Assembly: GCF_027942865.1 (NCBI RefSeq)
Contig: NC_134510.1
Coordinates: forward strand, 42,066,278-42,130,277
Origin: Odontesthes bonariensis
Taxonomy: Eukaryota; Chordata; Actinopteri; Atheriniformes; Atherinopsidae
Direction: 5' to 3'
Length of the DNA stretch: 64,000 bases
The notes under the pieces are model-generated. The model saw nothing but the letters and a program-made list of their open reading frames with translations, was not told the origin of the DNA and did not search any database. The stretch's first letter is position 1, and each line of letters begins with the position of its first letter. Shown here piece after piece: positions 11,701 through 26,700 of this stretch. The position numbers were made by a program, and so were the translations under genes.

Positions 11701-14700
11701 CTGGAGAAATATGATCTCTGCTGTTAGTTCTCATCAGAACTCTGGCTGCAGCATTTTGGATCAGCTGGAGGCTTTTCAGAGAATATGTGGGACAGCCCAA
11801 TAATAAAGAATTACAGCAGTCCAATCCTGAAGTAACAAATGCATGGAGCAGTTTTTCTGCATCACTCTGAGACAAGATGTTCCTGATTTTAACAATATTA
11901 CGAAGATGAAAGAAGGCAGTCCTAGAAACCTGTTTTATATGCGAGTCAGAGGACAGATCCTGGTCAGAAATAACTGAGGAAACACCATCCAGAGTAACGA
12001 TAGAACCAGACAGTTTCAGGTCCAAAGATAACGACTTCAGTTTTGTCTGAATTTAACAGCAGACAGTTCTGAGTCATCCAGGTCTTTATGTCTTTAAGAC
12101 ATGCTTGTAGTCTGACCAACCTATTGGGTTCATCTGGTTTTATAGATAAGTACAGCTGAGTATCATCAGCATAGCAATGGAAATTTATGCCATGCTGTCT
12201 AATAATGTTACCTAATGGAAGCATGTATAAAGTGAAAAGGAAAGAGTTCAGTACAGCCGCCCAGGTTGTACAGTTTGTGGACACAAGCGGCTGAAATGAG
12301 TTTTCTTCAGTCAGCTGAGGTGGTTCATCTGGTTCGGATGCCTCCTGGTTGCTTCCCTTTGGAAGCTTTTTCAGAACTCAGAACCCAGAACTCTCTGGAG
12401 GTGTTATATATCCCATCTGGATGTTTGCCTTTCCGTCCTGGACCTGTTGCCTCTGGGTGACCCGACAACAGATCAGAGGAAGATGATGCATGGATTAAAA
12501 TCGATGGTTTAAAAGAAGCTATTGCTGTTGTTAGAGAGTTTGATTGGACAGAAACAATATAAATACAAATCAGGTTCTAAAGATACTTCTAAAGATGCTG
12601 TACTGGATGATGCATCAGTGATAATGGTGGGGAGGAATCTTCTCTAATAAAAAATGTTTTATCAGTGAAGAAGCTCATGAAACCATCACTGCTGAGAGTT
12701 TAAGGAATACCTGGCTCAGCAGAGCTCGGACTCTTCGTCAGTTTGGCTACAGCGCTGAAGAGAAACCTGGGATTGTTCTTATTCTCTTCTATCAGTGATG
12801 AATAATAAGCAGTTCTAGCTTTACGAAGGTGTGTATTTAGGCTGTAACCCTGAAGTTCACCTGCCTTTCTGTTCGCCTGTTTCAGGATAAGTCTCCGGTG
12901 GTGTCCCTGAATAACCTCATCGTCAGAGACATAGCCAATCAGGACCGAGGGATGTACCTGATCAGTGACTCCGCCCCTCCAGAGATGTACGAACTGTATG
13001 CTTCATCTAAAGATGACCGCAAGACGTGGATGAGCCGCATCCAGCAGACCGCCATCAGGTGAGTTTTACAGCCTCCTGTGGGGTACTGTGGGGTACTGTG
13101 GGGTTACTGTGGGGTTATTGTGGGGGTACTCTGTGGGGTACTGTGGGGGTACTGTGGGGTACTCTGTGGGGTACTGTGGAGTACTGTGTGGTCCTGTGGG
13201 ATACTCTGTGGGGTACTGTAGGGTACTGTGGGGTACTCTGTGGGGTACTGTGGGGGTACTGTGGGGTACTCTGTGGGGTCCTGTGTGGTCCTGTGGGGGT
13301 ACTGTGTGGTACTCTGTGGGGTACTGTAGGGTACTGTGGGGTCCTGTGGGGGTACTGTGGGGTACTGTGTGGTACTGTGTGGTACTGTGGGGTACTCTGT
13401 GGGGTACTGTGGGGGTACTGTATGTTACTGTGTGGTCCTGTTGGGGTACTGTGGGGTACTCTGTGGGGTACTGTGTGGTCCTATGGATCCTGTTTTGTCC
13501 TGTATGGTTCTATGGATCCTGTTTTGTCCTTTATGATCCTATGGATCCTGTATGATCCTATGGATCCTGTTTTGTCCTTTATGATCCTATGGATCCTGTT
13601 TTGTCCTGTATGATCCTATGGATCCTGTTTTGTCCTGTATGATCCTATGGATCCTGTATGATCCTATGGATCCTGTTTTGTCCTTTATGATCCTATGGAT
13701 CCTGTTTTGTCCTGTATGATCCTATGGATCCTGTATGATCCTATGGATCCTATGGATCCTGTTTTGTCCTATGAATCCTGTATGATCCTATGGATCCTGT
13801 ATGGTCCAATGGATCCTGTATGATCCTATGGATCCTGTTTTGTCCTTTATGATCCTATGGATCCAATGGATCCTGTTTTGTCCTATGAATCCTGTATGAT
13901 CCTATGGATCCTATGGATCCAATGGATCCTGTTTTGTCCTATGAATCCTGTATGATCCTATGGATCCTGTTTTGTCCTATGGATCCTGTATGATCCTATG
14001 GATCCTGTTTTGTCCTATGAATCCTGTATGATCCTATGGATCCTGTTTTGTCCTATGAATCCTGTATGATCCTATGGATCCTGTATGATCCTATGGATCC
14101 TGTATGGTCCTTTGGATCCTGTTTAGTCCTGTATGATCCTATGGATCCTGTTTTGTCCTATGGATCCTGTTTTGTCCTTTGTCCTGTATGATCAGATGGA
14201 TCCTGTTTAGTCTTGTATGATCCAATGGATCCTGTTTAGTCCTGTATGATCCTATGGATCCTGTTTTGTCCTTTATGATCCTATGGATCCTGTATGATCC
14301 TATGTATCCTGTATGGTCCTATGGATCCTGTATGATCCTATGGATCCTGTATGGTCCTATGGATCCTGTATGATCCTATGGATCCTTTATGATCCTATGG
14401 ATCCTGTATGGTCCTATGGATCCTGTATGATCCTATGGATCCTGTTTTGTCCTTTGTCCTGTATGATCCAATGGATCCTGTTTAGTCCTGTATGATCCTA
14501 TGGATCCTGTTGTGTCCTTTATGATCCTATGGCTCCTGTATGGTCCTATGGATCCTGTATGATCCTATGTATCCTGTATGGTCCTATGGATCCTGTATGA
14601 TCATATGGATCCTGTATGATCCTATGGATCCTGTATGGTCCTATGGATCCTGTATGATCCTATGTATCCTGTATGGTCCTATGGATCCTGTATGGTCCTA

Positions 14701-17700
14701 TGGATCCTGTATGATCCTATAAATCCTGTATGATCATATGGATCCTGTATGATCCTATGGATCCTGTTTTGTCCTATGGATCCTGTTTTGTCCTATGGAT
14801 CCTGTAGGATCCTATGGATCCTGTTTTGTCCTATGGATCCTGTATGATCCTATGGATACTGTTTTGTCCTATGGATCCTGTATGATCCTATTGATCCTGT
14901 TTTGTCCTATGGATCCTGTATGATCCTATGGATCCTGTATACTTACAGCGTGGTTTGTTTTCCTGCAGCTGTCCATCAAGAGAGGAGTTTCCTCTCATTG
15001 AGACTGAAGATAAGGCCTTACTGCGCCGCCTTAGAGGTACTGCTTCACCTCCTCCTCTTCCTCTTTCTTATCTTCCTCCTCCTCTTTCTTCTCCTCCTCC
15101 TCTTTCTTCACCTCCTCCTCCTTTTAACTTCTTTTTAACTCTTCCTCCTCCTCCTCCTCTTCATCCTCCTCCTCTTTTTAACTTCTTTTTAACTCTTCCT
15201 CCTCCTCCTTTTAACTTCTCTTTAACTCTTCCTCCTCCTCTTTTTAACTTCTCGTTAACTCTTTCTCCTCTTCCTCCTCTTTTTAACTTCTTTTTAACTC
15301 TTCCTCCTCCTCCTCTTTTTAACTTCTTTTTAACTCCTCCTCTTCCTCCTCCTCCTCCTTCTCTTTTTAACTCTTTCTCCTCCTGCAGCGGACATCCAGC
15401 AGAAGGACCGGGAGGTGCTTGAGCTCCTCCAGGAGCGAGCGACCCTGTTCTCAGACCTGGTGCAGGCCACAGCAAGAGGAGAACCAGGAGAGGAAGGAGG
15501 CCACGACGTCAGGACCTCCTCCTCCAGGAACCTGTTCAGGGCCGACACTCCTCACGCCCCCAGGGCCGAGCCGCTGCTCCTGGCAGCCATCGGTGAAGGT
15601 AAGGAGCTGTTGGGTTAGGGTAACCTAACCTAGGATACCTAGGGTACCTAACCCTGAAGGAAACGGGTCGGAGCCTGAAACTGTTGGATTAGGGTAACCT
15701 AACCTAGGATACCTAGGGTACCTAACCCTGGAGGAAACGGGTCGGAGGCTGAAACTGTTGGGTTAGGGTAACCTAACCTAGGATACCTAGGGTACCTAAC
15801 CCTGGAGGAAACGGGTCGGAGGCTGAAACTGTTGGGTTAGGGTAACCTAACCTAGGGTACCTAACCCTGGAGGAAACGGGTCGGAGGCTGAAACTGTTGG
15901 GTTAAGGTAACCTAACCTAGGATACCTAGGGTATCTAACCCTGAAGAAAACGGGTCGGAGCCTGAAACTGTTGGATTAGGGTAACCTAACCTAGGATACC
16001 TAGGGTACCTAACCCTGGAGGAAACGGGTTGGAGGCTGAAGCTGTTGGGTGAGGGTAACCTAACCTAGGGTACCTAGGGTACCTAACCCTGGAGGAAACG
16101 GGTTGGAGGCTGAAACTGTTGGGTTAGGGTAACCTAACCTAGGATACCTAGGGTACCTAACCCTGGAGGAAACGGGTCGGAGCCTGAAACTGTTGGGTTA
16201 GCGTAACCTAACCTAGGGTACCTAGGGTACCTAACCCTGGAGGAAACGGGTCGGAGGCTGAAGCTGTTGGGTTAGGGTAACCTAACCTAGGGTACCTAGG
16301 GTACCTAACCCTGGAGGAAACGGGTCGGAGGCTGAAGCTGTTGGGTTAGGGTAACCTAACCTAGGATACCTAGGGTACCTAACCCTGGGGTTCTGCCAGA
16401 GGTTTCTTCCTGTTAAAAGGGAGTCGTTTCTCTCCACAGTCGCCTCAGGCACGCTCAGGACAGGAGATTGGACCGAAAAAGAAAAAGTTTTCAGTGCAAT
16501 CTGTTGGTTTCCTTAGCTAGGAAATTGTTTTTGAATTGGCTCTATATGAACGAATTGGATTATTTTATGAAGAATTATGATTACAATTAATTGAATTCCA
16601 ATTGGCTTGAATTGGACTTTATTATCTAAGTGCCTAGAGATGACATCTGTTGTATTTGGCGCTATATAAATAAAAATGAATTGAATTGAATTGAATTGGA
16701 GGACACGGGTCGGAGGCTGAAACTGTTGGGTTAGGGTAACCTAACCTAGGGTACCTAGGATACCTAACCCTGGAGGAAACGGGTCGGAGCCTGAAACTGT
16801 TGGGTTAGGGTAACCTAACCTAGGATACCTAGGGTACCTAACCCTGGAGGACACGGGTCGGAGGCTGAATCTGTCTGTGTTCCTGTTTCAGTGGACCGGC
16901 TGACAGGAGTTCTGTCGGAGGGCAACACGCAGAGATCCAGCTTAACCAACGGCAACCAGGAGATCAGCAGTGAGTCACCTGACACCTGTAACTTGACACC
17001 TGTAACCTGACACCTGTGACCTGACACCTGTGACCTGACACCTGTAACCTGACACCTGTAACCTGACACCTGTAACCTGACACCTGTGATCTGACACCTG
17101 TAACCTGACACCTGTAACCTGACACCTGACACCTGTAACCTGACACCTGTGACCTGACACCTGTGACCTGACACCTGTGATCTGACACCTGTAACCTGAC
17201 ACCTGACACCTGTAACCCGACACCTGTAACCTGACACCTGACACCTGTGACCTGACACCTGTGACCTGACACCTGTGATCTGACACCTGTAACCTGACAC
17301 CTGTAACCTGACACCTGTAACCTGACACCTGTGATCTGACACCTGACACCTGTGACCTGACACCTGTGACCTGACACCTGTGATCTGACACCTGTAACCT
17401 GACACCTGTAACCTGACACCTGACACCTGTAACCTGACACCTGACACCTGACACCTGTGACCTGACACCTGTGACCTGACACCTGACACCTGTAACCTGA
17501 CACCTGTGATCTGACACCTGTGATGTGACACCTGTAACCTGACACCTGTAACCTGACACCTGACACCTGTGACCTGACACCTGTGACCTGACACCTGACA
17601 CCTGTAACCTGACACCTGTGATGTGACACCTGTGACCTGACACCTGTGATGTGACACCTGTAACCTGACACCTGTGATGTGACACCTGTAACCTGACACC

Positions 17701-20700
17701 TGTGATGTGACACTTGTGACCTGACACCTGTAACCTGACACCTGTGATGTGACATCTGTAACCTGACACCTGTAACCTGACACCTGTGATGTGACACCTG
17801 TAACCTGACACGTGTGATGTGACACCTGTAACCTGACACCTGTAACCTGACACCTGTGACCTGACACCTGTGACCTGACACCTGTGATGTGACACCTGTA
17901 ACCTGACACGTGTGATGTGACACCTGTAACCTGACACCTGTAACCTGACACCTGTAACCTGACACCTGTGATGTGACACCTGTAACCTGACACGTGTGAT
18001 GTGACACCTGTAACCTGACACCTGTAACCTGACACCTGTAACCTGACACCTGTGATGTGACACCTGTGACCTGACACCTGTAACCTGACACCTGTGACCT
18101 GACACCTGTGATGTGACACCTGTGATCTGACACCTGTGATGTGACACCTGTGATGTGACACCTGTGACCTGACACCTGTAACCTGACACCTGTGACCTGA
18201 CACCTGTGACCTGACACCTGTGATGTGACACCTGTGATCTGACACCTGTGATGTGACACCTGTGATGTGACACCTGTGATCTGACACCTATAACCTGACA
18301 CCTGTGATGTGACACCTGTGACCTGACACCTGTAACCTGACACCTGTAACCTGACACCTGTGACCTGACACCTGTGATGTGACACCTGTGATCTGACACC
18401 TGTAACCTGACACCTGTAACCTGACACCTGTAGCCTGACACCTGTAGCCTGACACCTGTGATGTGACACCTGTAACCCGACACCTGTAACCTGACACCTG
18501 TGATGTGACACCTGTGACCTGACACCTGTAACCTGACACCTGTGATGTGACACCTGTAACCTGACACCTGTAACCTGACACCTGTGATGTGACACCTGTG
18601 ACCTGACACCTGTAACCTGACACCTGTAACCTGACACCTGTGACCTGACACCTGTAACCTGACACCTGTAACCTGACACCTGTAACCTGACACCTGTAAC
18701 CTGACACCTGTGATGTGACACCTGTGACCTGACACCTGTAACCTGACACCTGTAACCTGACACCTGTAACCTGACACCTGTAACCTGACACCTGTGATGT
18801 GACACCTGTGATGTGACACCTGTAACCTGACACCTGTGATGTGACACCTGTGACCTGACACCTGTAACCCGACACCTGTAACCTGACACCTGTGATGTGA
18901 CACCTGTGACCTGACACCTGTAACCTGACACATGTGATGTGACACCTGTAACCTGACACCTGTAACCTGACACCTGTGATGTGACACCTGTAACCTGATA
19001 CCTGTGACGTGACACCTGTGACCTGACACCTGTAACCTGACACCTGTAACCTGACACCTGTGATGTGACACCTGTAACCTGACACCTGTAACCTGACACC
19101 TGTGACCTGACACCTGTAACCTGACACCTGTAACCTGACACCTGTAACCTGACACCTGTAACCTGACACCTGTGATGTGACACCTGTGACCTGACACCTG
19201 TAACCTGACACCTGTAACCTGACACCTGTAACCTGACACCTGTGATGTGACACCTGTGATGTGACACCTGTAACCTGACACCTGTGATGTGACACCTGTG
19301 ACCTGACACCTGTAACCCGACACCTGTAACCTGACACCTGTGATGTGACACCTGTGACCTGACACCTGTGACCTGACACCTGTGATGTGACACCTGTAAC
19401 CTGACACGTGTGATGTGACACCTGTAACCTGACACCTGTAACCTGACACCTGTAACCTGACACCTGTGATGTGACACCTGTAACCTGACACGTGTGATGT
19501 GACACCTGTAACCTGACACCTGTAACCTGACACCTGTAACCTGACACCTGTAACCTGACACCTGTGATGTGACACCTGTGACCTGACACCTGTAACCTGA
19601 CACCTGTGACCTGACACCTGTGATGTGACACCTGTGATCTGACACCTGTGATGTGACACCTGTGATGTGACACCTGTGACCTGACACCTGTAACCTGACA
19701 CCTGTGACCTGACACCTGTGATGTGACACCTGTGATCTGACACCTGTGATGTGACACCTGTGATGTGACACCTGTGATCTGACACCTGTAACCTGACACC
19801 TGTGATGTGACACCTGTGACCTGACACCTGTAACCTGACACCTGTAACCTGACACCTGTGACCTGACACCTGTGATGTGACACCTGTGATCTGACACCTG
19901 TAACCTGACACCTGTAACCTGACACCTGTAGCCTGACACCTGTAGCCTGACACCTGTGATGTGACACCTGTAACCCGACACCTGTAACCTGACACCTGTG
20001 ATGTGACACCTGTGACCTGACACCTGTAACCTGACACCTGTGATGTGACACCTGTAACCTGACACCTGTAACCTGACACCTGTGATGTGACACCTGTGAC
20101 CTGACACCTGTAACCTGACACCTGTAACCTGACACCTGTAACCTGACACCTGTGACCTGACACCTGTAACCTGACACCTGTGACCTGACACCTGTAACCT
20201 GACACCTGTAACCTGACACCTGTAACCTGACACCTGTAACCTGACACCTGTGATGTGACACCTGTGACCTGACACCTGTAACCTGACACCTGTAACCTGA
20301 CACCTGTAACCTGACACCTGTAACCTGACACCTGTGATGTGACACCTGTGATGTGACACCTGTAACCTGACACCTGTGATGTGACACCTGTGACCTGACA
20401 CCTGTAACCCGACACCTGTAACCTGACACCTGTGATATGACACCTGTGACCTGACACCTGTAACCTGACACATGTGATGTGACACCTGTAACCTGACACC
20501 TGTAACCTGACACCTGTGATGTGACACCTGTAACCTGATACCTGTGACGTGACACCTGTGACCTGACACCTGTAACCTGACACCTGTAACCTGACACCTG
20601 TGATGTGACACCTGTAACCTGACACCTGTAACCTGACACCTGTAACCTGACACCTGTGACCTGACACCTGTAACCTGACACCTGTAACCTGACACCTGTA

Positions 20701-23700
20701 ACCTGTAACCTGACACCTGTAACCTGACACCTGTGATGTGACACCTGTGACCTGACACCTGTAACCTGACACCTGTAACCTGACACCTGTAACCTGACAC
20801 CTGTAACCTGACACCTGTGATGTGACACCTGTGATGTGACACCTGTAACCTGACACCTGTGATGTGACACCTGTGACCTGACACCTGTAACCTGACACCT
20901 GTGATGTGACACCTGTAACCTGACACCTGTGATGTGACACCTGTGACCTGACACCTGTAACCCGTCACCTGTAACCTGACACCTGTGATGTGACACCTGT
21001 GACCTGACACCTGTAACCTGACACATGTGATGTGACACCTGTGATGTGACACCTGTAACCTGACACCTGTGATGTGACACCTGTAACCTGACACCTGTGA
21101 TGTGACACCTGTAACCTGACACCTGTAACCTGACACCTGTAACCTGACACCTGTGACCTGACACCTGTAACCTGACACCTGTAACCTGACACCTGTGACC
21201 TGACACCTGTAACCTGACACCTGTAACCTGACACCTGTGATGTGACACCTGTGATGTGACACCTGTGACGTGACACCTGTAACCTGACACCTGTGATAGA
21301 CACCTTTGACTTGACACCAGTAACCTGACACCTGTAACCAGACAACTGTGACCTGACACCTGTAACCTGACACCTGTAACCTGACACCTGTGATGTGACA
21401 CCTGTAACCTGACACCTGTAACCTGACACCTGTGATGTGACACCTGTGACCTGACACCTGTAACCTGACACCTGTGACCTGACACCTGTAACCTGACACC
21501 TGTAACCTGACACCTGTAACCTGACACCTGTAACCTGACACCTGTGATGTGACACCTGTGATGTGACACCTGTAACCTGACACCTGTGATGTGACACCTG
21601 TGACCTGACACCTGTAACCTGACACCTGTGATGTGACACCTGTAACCTGACACCTGTAACCTGACACCTGTGATGTGACACCTGTGACCTGACACCTGTA
21701 ACCTGACACCTGTAACCTGACACCTGTAACCTGACACCTGTGACCTGACACCTGTAACCTGACACCTGTGACCTGACACCTGTAACCTGACACCTGTAAC
21801 CTGACACCTGTAACCTGACACCTGTAACCTGACACCTGTGATGTGACACCTGTGACCTGACACCTGTAACCTGACACCTGTAACCTGACACCTGTAACCT
21901 GACACCTGTAACCTGACACCTGTGATGTGACACCTGTGATGTGACACCTGTAACCTGACACCTGTGATGTGACACCTGTGACCTGACACCTGTAACCCGA
22001 CACCTGTAACCTGACACCTGTGATGTGACACCTGTGACCTGACACCTGTAACCTGACACATGTGATGTGACACCTGTAACCTGACACCTGTAACCTGACA
22101 CCTGTGATGTGACACCTGTAACCTGATACCTGTGACGTGACACCTGTGACCTGACACCTGTAACCTGACACCTGTAACCTGACACCTGTGATGTGACACC
22201 TGTAACCTGACACCTGTAACCTGACACCTGTAACCTGACACCTGTGACCTGACACCTGTAACCTGACACCTGTAACCTGACACCTGTAACCTGTAACCTG
22301 ACACCTGTAACCTGACACCTGTGATGTGACACCTGTGACCTGACACCTGTAACCTGACACCTGTAACCTGACACCTGTAACCTGACACCTGTAACCTGAC
22401 ACCTGTGATGTGACACCTGTGATGTGACACCTGTAACCTGACACCTGTGATGTGACACCTGTGACCTGACACCTGTAACCTGACACCTGTGATGTGACAC
22501 CTGTAACCTGACACCTGTGATGTGACACCTGTGACCTGACACCTGTAACCCGTCACCTGTAACCTGACACCTGTGATGTGACACCTGTGACCTGACACCT
22601 GTAACCTGACACATGTGATGTGACACCTGTGATGTGACACCTGTAACCTGACACCTGTGATGTGACACCTGTAACCTGACACCTGTGATGTGACACCTGT
22701 AACCTGACACCTGTAACCTGACACCTGTAACCTGACACCTGTGACCTGACACCTGTAACCTGACACCTGTAACCTGACACCTGTGACCTGACACCTGTAA
22801 CCTGACACCTGTAACCTGACACCTGTGATGTGACACCTGTGATGTGACACCTGTGACGTGACACCTGTAACCTGACACCTGTGATAGACACCTTTGACTT
22901 GACACCAGTAACCTGACACCTGTAACCAGACAACTGTGACCTGACACCTGTAACCTGACACCTGTAACCTGACACCTGTGATGTGACACCTGTAACCTGA
23001 CACCTGTAACCTGACACCTGTGATGTGACACCTGTGACCTGACACCTGTAACCTGACACCTGTAACCTGACACCTGTAACCTGACACCTGTAACCTGACA
23101 CCTGTAACCTGACACCTGTAACCTGACACCTGTGATGTGACACCTGTGATGTGACACCCGTGATGTGACACCTGTAACCTGACACCTGTGATGTGACACC
23201 TGTAACCTGACACCTGTGATGTGACACCTGTGACCTGACACCTGTAACCCGTCACCTGTAACCTGACACCTGTGATGTGACACCTGTAACCTGACACCTG
23301 TGACCTGACACCTGTAACCCGACACCTGTAACCTGACACCTGTGACCTGACACCTGTAACCTGACACCTGTGACCTGACACCTGTAACCTGACAACTGTA
23401 ACCTGACACCTGTGATGTGACACCTGTGACCTGACACCTGTGACCTGACACCTGTAACCTGACACCTGTAACCTGACACCTGTGACCTGACACCTGTAAC
23501 CTGACACCTGTGATGTGACACCTGTGATGTGACACCTGTAACCTGACACCTGTGATGTGACACCTGTGACCTGACACCTGTAACCCGACACCTGTAACTT
23601 GACACCTGTAACCTGACACCTGTGACCTGACACCTGTGATGTGACACCTGTGATGTGACACCTGTAACCTGACACCTGTGATGTGACACCTGTGACCTGA

Positions 23701-26700
23701 CACCTGTAACCCGACACCTGTAACCTGACACCTGTGATGTGACACCTGTGACCTGACACCTGTAACCTGACACATGTGATGTGACACCTGTAACCTGACA
23801 CCTGTAACCTGACACCTGTGATGTGACACCTGTAACCTGACACCTGTGATGTGACACCTGTAACCTGACACCTGTAACCTGACACCTGTAACCTGACACC
23901 TGTAACCTGACACCTGTGACCTGACACCTGTAACCTGACACCTGTAACCTGACACCTGTGACCTGACACCTGTAACCTGACACCTGTAACCTGACACCTG
24001 TGATGTGACACCTGTGATGTGACACCTGTGACGTGACACCTGTAACCTGACACCTGTGATAGACACCTTTGACTTGACACCAGTAACCTGACACCTGTAA
24101 CCAGACAACTGTGACCTGACACCTGTAACCTGACACCTGTAACCTGACACCTGTGATGTGACACCTGTAACCTGACACCTGTAACCTGACACCTGTGATG
24201 TGACACCTGTGACCTGACACCTGTAACCTGACACCTGTGACCTGACACCTGTAACCTGACACCTGTAACCTGACACCTGTAACCTGACACCTGTAACCTG
24301 ACACCTGTGATGTGACACCTGTGATGTGACACCCGTGATGTGACACCTGTAACCTGACACCTGTGATGTGACACCTGTAACCTGACACCTGTGATGTGAC
24401 ACCTGTGACCTGACACCTGTAACCCGTCACCTGTAACCTGACACCTGTGATGTGACACCTGTAACCTGACACCTGTGACCTGACACCTGTAACCCGACAC
24501 CTGTAACCTGACACCTGTGACCTGACACCTGTAACCTGACACCTGTGACCTGACACCTGTAACCTGACAACTGTAACCTGACACCTGTGATGTGACACCT
24601 GTGACCTGACACCTGTGACCTGACACCTGTAACCTGACACCTGTAACCTGACACCTGTGACCTGACACCTGTAACCTGACACCTGTGACCTGACACCTGT
24701 AACCTGACACCTGTAACCTGACACCTGTGACCTGACACCTGTAACCTGACACCTGTGATGTGACACCTGTGATGTGACACCTGTAACCTGACACCTGTGA
24801 TGTGACACCTGTGACCTGACACCTGTAACCCGACACCTGTAACTTGACACCTGTAACCTGACACCTGTGATGTGACACCTGTAACCTGACACCTGTAACT
24901 TGACACCTGTGATGTGACACCTGTAACCTGACACCTGTGACGTGACACCTGTGACCTGACACCTGTAACCTGACACCTGTAACCTGACACCTGTGATGTG
25001 ACACCTGTAACCTGACACCTGTAACCTGACACCTGTAACCTGACACCTGTGACCTGACACCTGTAACCTGACACCTGTGACCTGACACCTGTAACCTGAC
25101 ACCTGTAACCTGACACCTGTAACCTGACACCTGTGATGTGACACCTGTGACCTGACACCTGTAACCTGACACCTGTAACCTGACACCTGTGACCTGACAC
25201 CTGTAACCTGACACCTGTAACCTGACACCTGTAACCTGACACCTGTGATGTGACACCTGTAACCTGACACCTGTGATGTGACACCTGTGACCTGACACCT
25301 GTAACCTGACACCTGTGACCTGACACCTGTAACCTGACACCTGTAACCTGACACCTGTAACCTGACACCTGTGATGTGACACCTGTGATGTGACACCTGT
25401 GACGTGACACCTGTAACCTGACACCTGTGATGTGACACCTGTAACCTGACACCTGTGATGTGACACCTGTGACCTGACACCTGTAACCCGACACCTGTAA
25501 CCTGACACCTGTCATGTGACACCTGTAACCTGACACCTGTGATGTGACACCTGTGACCTGACACCTGCAACCTGACACCTGTAACCTGACACCTGTAACC
25601 TGACACCTGTGATGTGACACCTGTAACCTGACACCTGTGATGTGACACCTGTAACCTGACACCTGTAACCTGACACCTGTAACCTGACACCTGTGATGTG
25701 ACACCTGTGACCTGACACCTGTAACCTGACACCTGTAACCTGACACCTGTAACCTGACACCTGTAACCTGACACCTGTGATGTGACACCTGTGATGTGAC
25801 ACCTGTAACCTGACACCTGTGATGTGACACCTGTGACCTGACACCTGTAACCCGACACCTGTAACCTGACACCTGTGATGTGACACCTGTGACCTGACAC
25901 CTGTGACCTGACACCTGTGATGTGACACCTGTAACCTGACACGTGTGATGTGACACCTGTAACCTGACACCTGTAACCTGACACCTGTAACCTGACACCT
26001 GTGATGTGACACCTGTAACCTGACACGTGTGATGTGACACCTGTAACCTGACACCTGTAACCTGACACCTGTAACCTGACACCTGTAACCTGACACCTGT
26101 GATGTGACACCTGTGACCTGACACCTGTAACCTGACACCTGTGACCTGACACCTGTGATGTGACACCTGTGATCTGACACCTGTGATGTGACACCTGTGA
26201 TGTGACACCTGTGACCTGACACCTGTAACCTGACACCTGTGACCTGACACCTGTGATGTGACACCTGTGATCTGACACCTGTGATGTGACACCTGTGATG
26301 TGACACCTGTGATCTGACACCTGTAACCTGACACCTGTGATGTGACACCTGTGACCTGACACCTGTAACCTGACACCTGTAACCTGACACCTGTGACCTG
26401 ACACCTGTGATGTGACACCTGTGATCTGACACCTGTAACCTGACACCTGTAACCTGACACCTGTAGCCTGACACCTGTAGCCTGACACCTGTGATGTGAC
26501 ACCTGTAACCCGACACCTGTAACCTGACACCTGTGATGTGACACCTGTGACCTGACACCTGTAACCTGACACCTGTGATGTGACACCTGTAACCTGACAC
26601 CTGTAACCTGACACCTGTGATGTGACACCTGTGACCTGACACCTGTAACCTGACACCTGTAACCTGACACCTGTGACCTGACACCTGTAACCTGACACCT

